DNA of 64,000 nucleotides from Pacificoceanicola onchidii. Lineage in GTDB: Bacteria > Pseudomonadota > Alphaproteobacteria > Rhodobacterales > Rhodobacteraceae. The stretch covers positions 372,001 through 436,000 of the forward strand of contig NZ_SRXY01000001.1 of the NCBI RefSeq assembly GCF_004804335.1. The letters run 5' to 3'. The notes beneath the pieces were generated by a model. It was given only the letters and a program-made list of their open reading frames with translations. It was not told the DNA's origin and did not search any database. The stretch's first letter is position 1. The number at the start of each line of letters is the position of its first letter. This document shows positions 62,534 through 64,000 of this stretch, one piece after another. The translations under genes and the position numbers were made by a program.

Positions 62534-63004
62534 TCAAATCACATCCGCGAGACCGTCGTCCTTGACCGCCTGCATGGCAACATAGGTCGAGGTGACGGAC
62601 ATGCCCGGCAAGCTCGAAAGTTTTTCTGCCAGAAACCGCCGATAGGCGCGCATGTCGGCGGTGCGCACCTTGAGGAGGTAGTCGAAATTCCCGGCAATCA
62701 AGTGCGCCGATTCTACCTCCGGGATCGCGGCCACAGCGGTGTTGAACGCCTCGAGCGCGGCTTCGCGGGTGTCGTTCATACGCACTTCGACAAAAGCCAC
62801 GTGATCAAGCCCGAGCCGGATCGGATCGAGGATCGCGCGGTAGCCGCGAATAACACCGCTTTCCTCAAGCCGTTTGAGGCGCGCCTGCGTGGGCGACTTT
62901 GACAATCCGATCCGGCGCGCCAATTCTGTAACAGAGACGCGGCCCTCTTCTGCCAGAACCCTGAGAATCGCGTGATCGAAGCTGTCGAGATCTTCCGTCT
63001 TCAT
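62534..63004 (-). CDS. putR: Lrp/AsnC-family regulator, probable PutR
   Basis: 156 residues. HTH: VSVTELARRIGLSKSPTQAR LKRLEESGVIRGYRAILDP; C-terminal RAM ligand domain with GNFDYLLKVRTADMRAYRRF. Divergent from putA with 144 bp between starts, the classical layout of PutR, an Lrp-type activator of proline catabolism in alphaproteobacteria. GGAAGG precedes ATG 63004. Confidence 0.88.
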   Translation of the reverse strand: MKTEDLDSFDHAILRVLAEEGRVSVTELARRIGLSKSPTQARLKRLEESGVIRGYRAILDPIRLGLDHVAFVEVRMNDTREAALEAFNTAVAAIPEVESAHLIAGNFDYLLKVRTADMRAYRRFLAEKLSSLPGMSVTSTYVAMQAVKDDGLADVI

Positions 63005-63048
63005 CGGCCTTCCAATCGCCAAATATCTTTTCACTTTTCCTGCGAGTT

Positions 63049-63065
63049 ATGGCATTTTTCGCCAT
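63049..63065. promoter_or_regulatory. Candidate Lrp/PutR binding palindrome
   Basis: ATGGC-ATTTTTC-GCCAT, 5-bp arms with an AT-rich centre, 45 bp from the regulator start and 84 bp from the putA start. Typical Lrp-type box. Confidence 0.5.
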
Positions 63066-63148
63066 TTCGCCTGAACTTCCCCCAATCATAAGGCAAAAGT
63101 CCTGCAAAGAATAGCATAACCTGAGCCTGTCACTTTGAAAGGCTCGCC

Positions 63149-64000
63149 ATGTCCCTCGATCACACCGTTTCCCGCTCACCGCGCCAGCGGATTCTGCATG
63201 GCGCTTATGCCGATGAGGCCGCGACTGTCGAGGCCCTGATCCGGCAGGCGGATCTGTCCGAGACGGACCGCAAGGCCATTGTCGCGCGGGCGGCATCCCT
63301 CGTGCGGGACATCCGCGGCACGACCAATCCGGGCCTTATGGAGGTTTTCCTCGCTGAGTACGGGCTGTCGACCGATGAGGGCGTGGCGCTGATGTGTCTG
63401 GCCGAGGCCCTGCTGCGCGTGCCGGATGCGGAGACCATCGACGCGCTGATCGAAGACAAGATCGCCCCCTCCGACTGGGGCAAACACATGGGGCATTCGA
63501 CCTCGCCGCTGGTCAACGCCTCCACTTGGGCGCTGATGCTGACCGGCAAGGTTCTGGACGAAGGCAAACCCAGCCCCGTGGGCGCGCTGCGCTCGGCCAT
63601 CAAACGACTGGGCGAGCCGGTGATCCGCACCGCCGTCAGCCGCGCCATGAAGGAAATGGGCGCGCAGTTTGTTCTGGGCGAAACCATTGAAAAGGCGATG
63701 AAACGTGGATCTGGCATGGAGGAGAAGGGCTATACCTACTCCTATGACATGCTGGGCGAGGCGGCGCGTACCGAAGGGGACGCAAAGCGCTATCATCTGG
63801 CCTACTCTCGGGCGATTGGCGCCATCGCAGAGGCCGCCAAGGGCAATGACATCCGCACCAATCCGGGCATTTCGGTCAAGCTCTCTGCCCTGCATCCGCG
63901 CTATGACACGTTGCAGAAACAGGCCGTCATGGAAGAGCTGATGCCGCGTCTGCGGACCTTGTGCCAACTGGCGCGCTCTGCCGGGATCGGGCTGAACGTT
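63149..64000 (+). CDS. putA: Bifunctional proline dehydrogenase / P5C dehydrogenase (N-terminal part)
   Basis: 284 codons visible; the frame runs past the right edge. ATG 63149 (MSLDHTVSRSPRQRILHGAY) follows AAAGG. The visible part is the arm plus the beginning of the PRODH barrel: GHSTSPLVNASTWALMLTGK, KRLGEPVIRTAVSRAMKEMG, QFVLGETIEKAM, YSYDMLGEAARTEGDAKRYH, ISVKLSALHPRYD. Oxidises proline to glutamate in two steps. Divergent PutR-type regulator upstream. Confidence 0.95.
   Translation, partial: MSLDHTVSRSPRQRILHGAYADEAATVEALIRQADLSETDRKAIVARAASLVRDIRGTTNPGLMEVFLAEYGLSTDEGVALMCLAEALLRVPDAETIDALIEDKIAPSDWGKHMGHSTSPLVNASTWALMLTGKVLDEGKPSPVGALRSAIKRLGEPVIRTAVSRAMKEMGAQFVLGETIEKAMKRGSGMEEKGYTYSYDMLGEAARTEGDAKRYHLAYSRAIGAIAEAAKGNDIRTNPGISVKLSALHPRYDTLQKQAVMEELMPRLRTLCQLARSAGIGLNV

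Noticed and set aside
1-64000. CRISPR array, prophage or toxin-antitoxin module
   Set aside because: No regularly spaced short repeats, no phage structural genes and no convincing toxin-antitoxin pair; the small genes at 36523 and 37471 do not look like such a pair.

Overview
The window looks like chromosomal DNA of a marine alphaproteobacterium of the Rhodobacterales (Roseobacter group). This is inferred from a GC-rich sequence, an irr-type Fur regulator beside fabA, a SAM/SAH riboswitch in front of metK, the miaB-phoH-ybeY-corC-lnt-metK gene order, and eight small secreted proteins ending in a VPLPA-type C-terminal sorting signal. I see no rRNA, phage, insertion sequence or CRISPR array. 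One tRNA (Leu, anticodon TAA) lies near the right end.

Layout. 1-7860 is a divergent amino-sugar locus. On the minus strand are murQ, a sugar-binding protein and two ABC permeases, the last cut by the window edge. On the plus strand are a BadF/NAGK-type kinase, a GntR/UTRA repressor, a SIS-domain deaminase candidate and nagA. Together they could import GlcNAc and/or MurNAc without a PTS, phosphorylate it, remove the lactyl ether, deacetylate and deaminate to fructose-6-phosphate. The gap between the two transcription units carries a facing pair of 17-bp repeats, probable operators. A second nagA plus kinase operon lies at 56.9-58.8 kb without that operator. 8.1-16.9 kb is mixed accessory and housekeeping material (membrane protein with Crp-like regulator, SRAP protein, methyltransferase, FMN reductase between inverted repeats, MmgE/PrpD, VOC, GNAT, DUF6161-like protein). 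17.5-26.8 kb holds a 5'-nucleotidase, a pyrD operon, trpF-lapA-ihfB, a CPT-like kinase and a GST. 27-35.4 kb holds rpsA, irr, fabA, fabI and fabB. 35.5-43 kb carries a sulfotransferase, a putative glycosyltransferase, miaB, an OmpA-like protein and a lipoprotein that share a novel domain, and phoH. 43.5-48 kb is ybeY-corC-lnt-metK. 48-55.9 kb holds a LysR regulator, trmB, aroA, cmk and an aldo/keto reductase. 59-64 kb has a glycosyltransferase, an RmlC-like cupin, the tRNA, a TPR protein, and an Lrp regulator divergent from putA (cut by the window edge).

The most unusual signals are structural. Two housekeeping genes (rpsA and the 5'-nucleotidase) each have a second, decayed copy of their own 3' end plus terminator a few hundred bases downstream. 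In one case a VPLPA-CTERM gene lies between the copies, in the other a dispersed non-coding repeat. Eight VPLPA-CTERM genes are scattered singly among housekeeping genes with no exosortase in view. A mosaic intergenic repeat family occurs at about 17.2, 33.8 and 43.1 kb. An inverted pair of double-hairpin repeats brackets the FMN reductase gene. Functions are inferred from recognised protein motifs; no database search was run.
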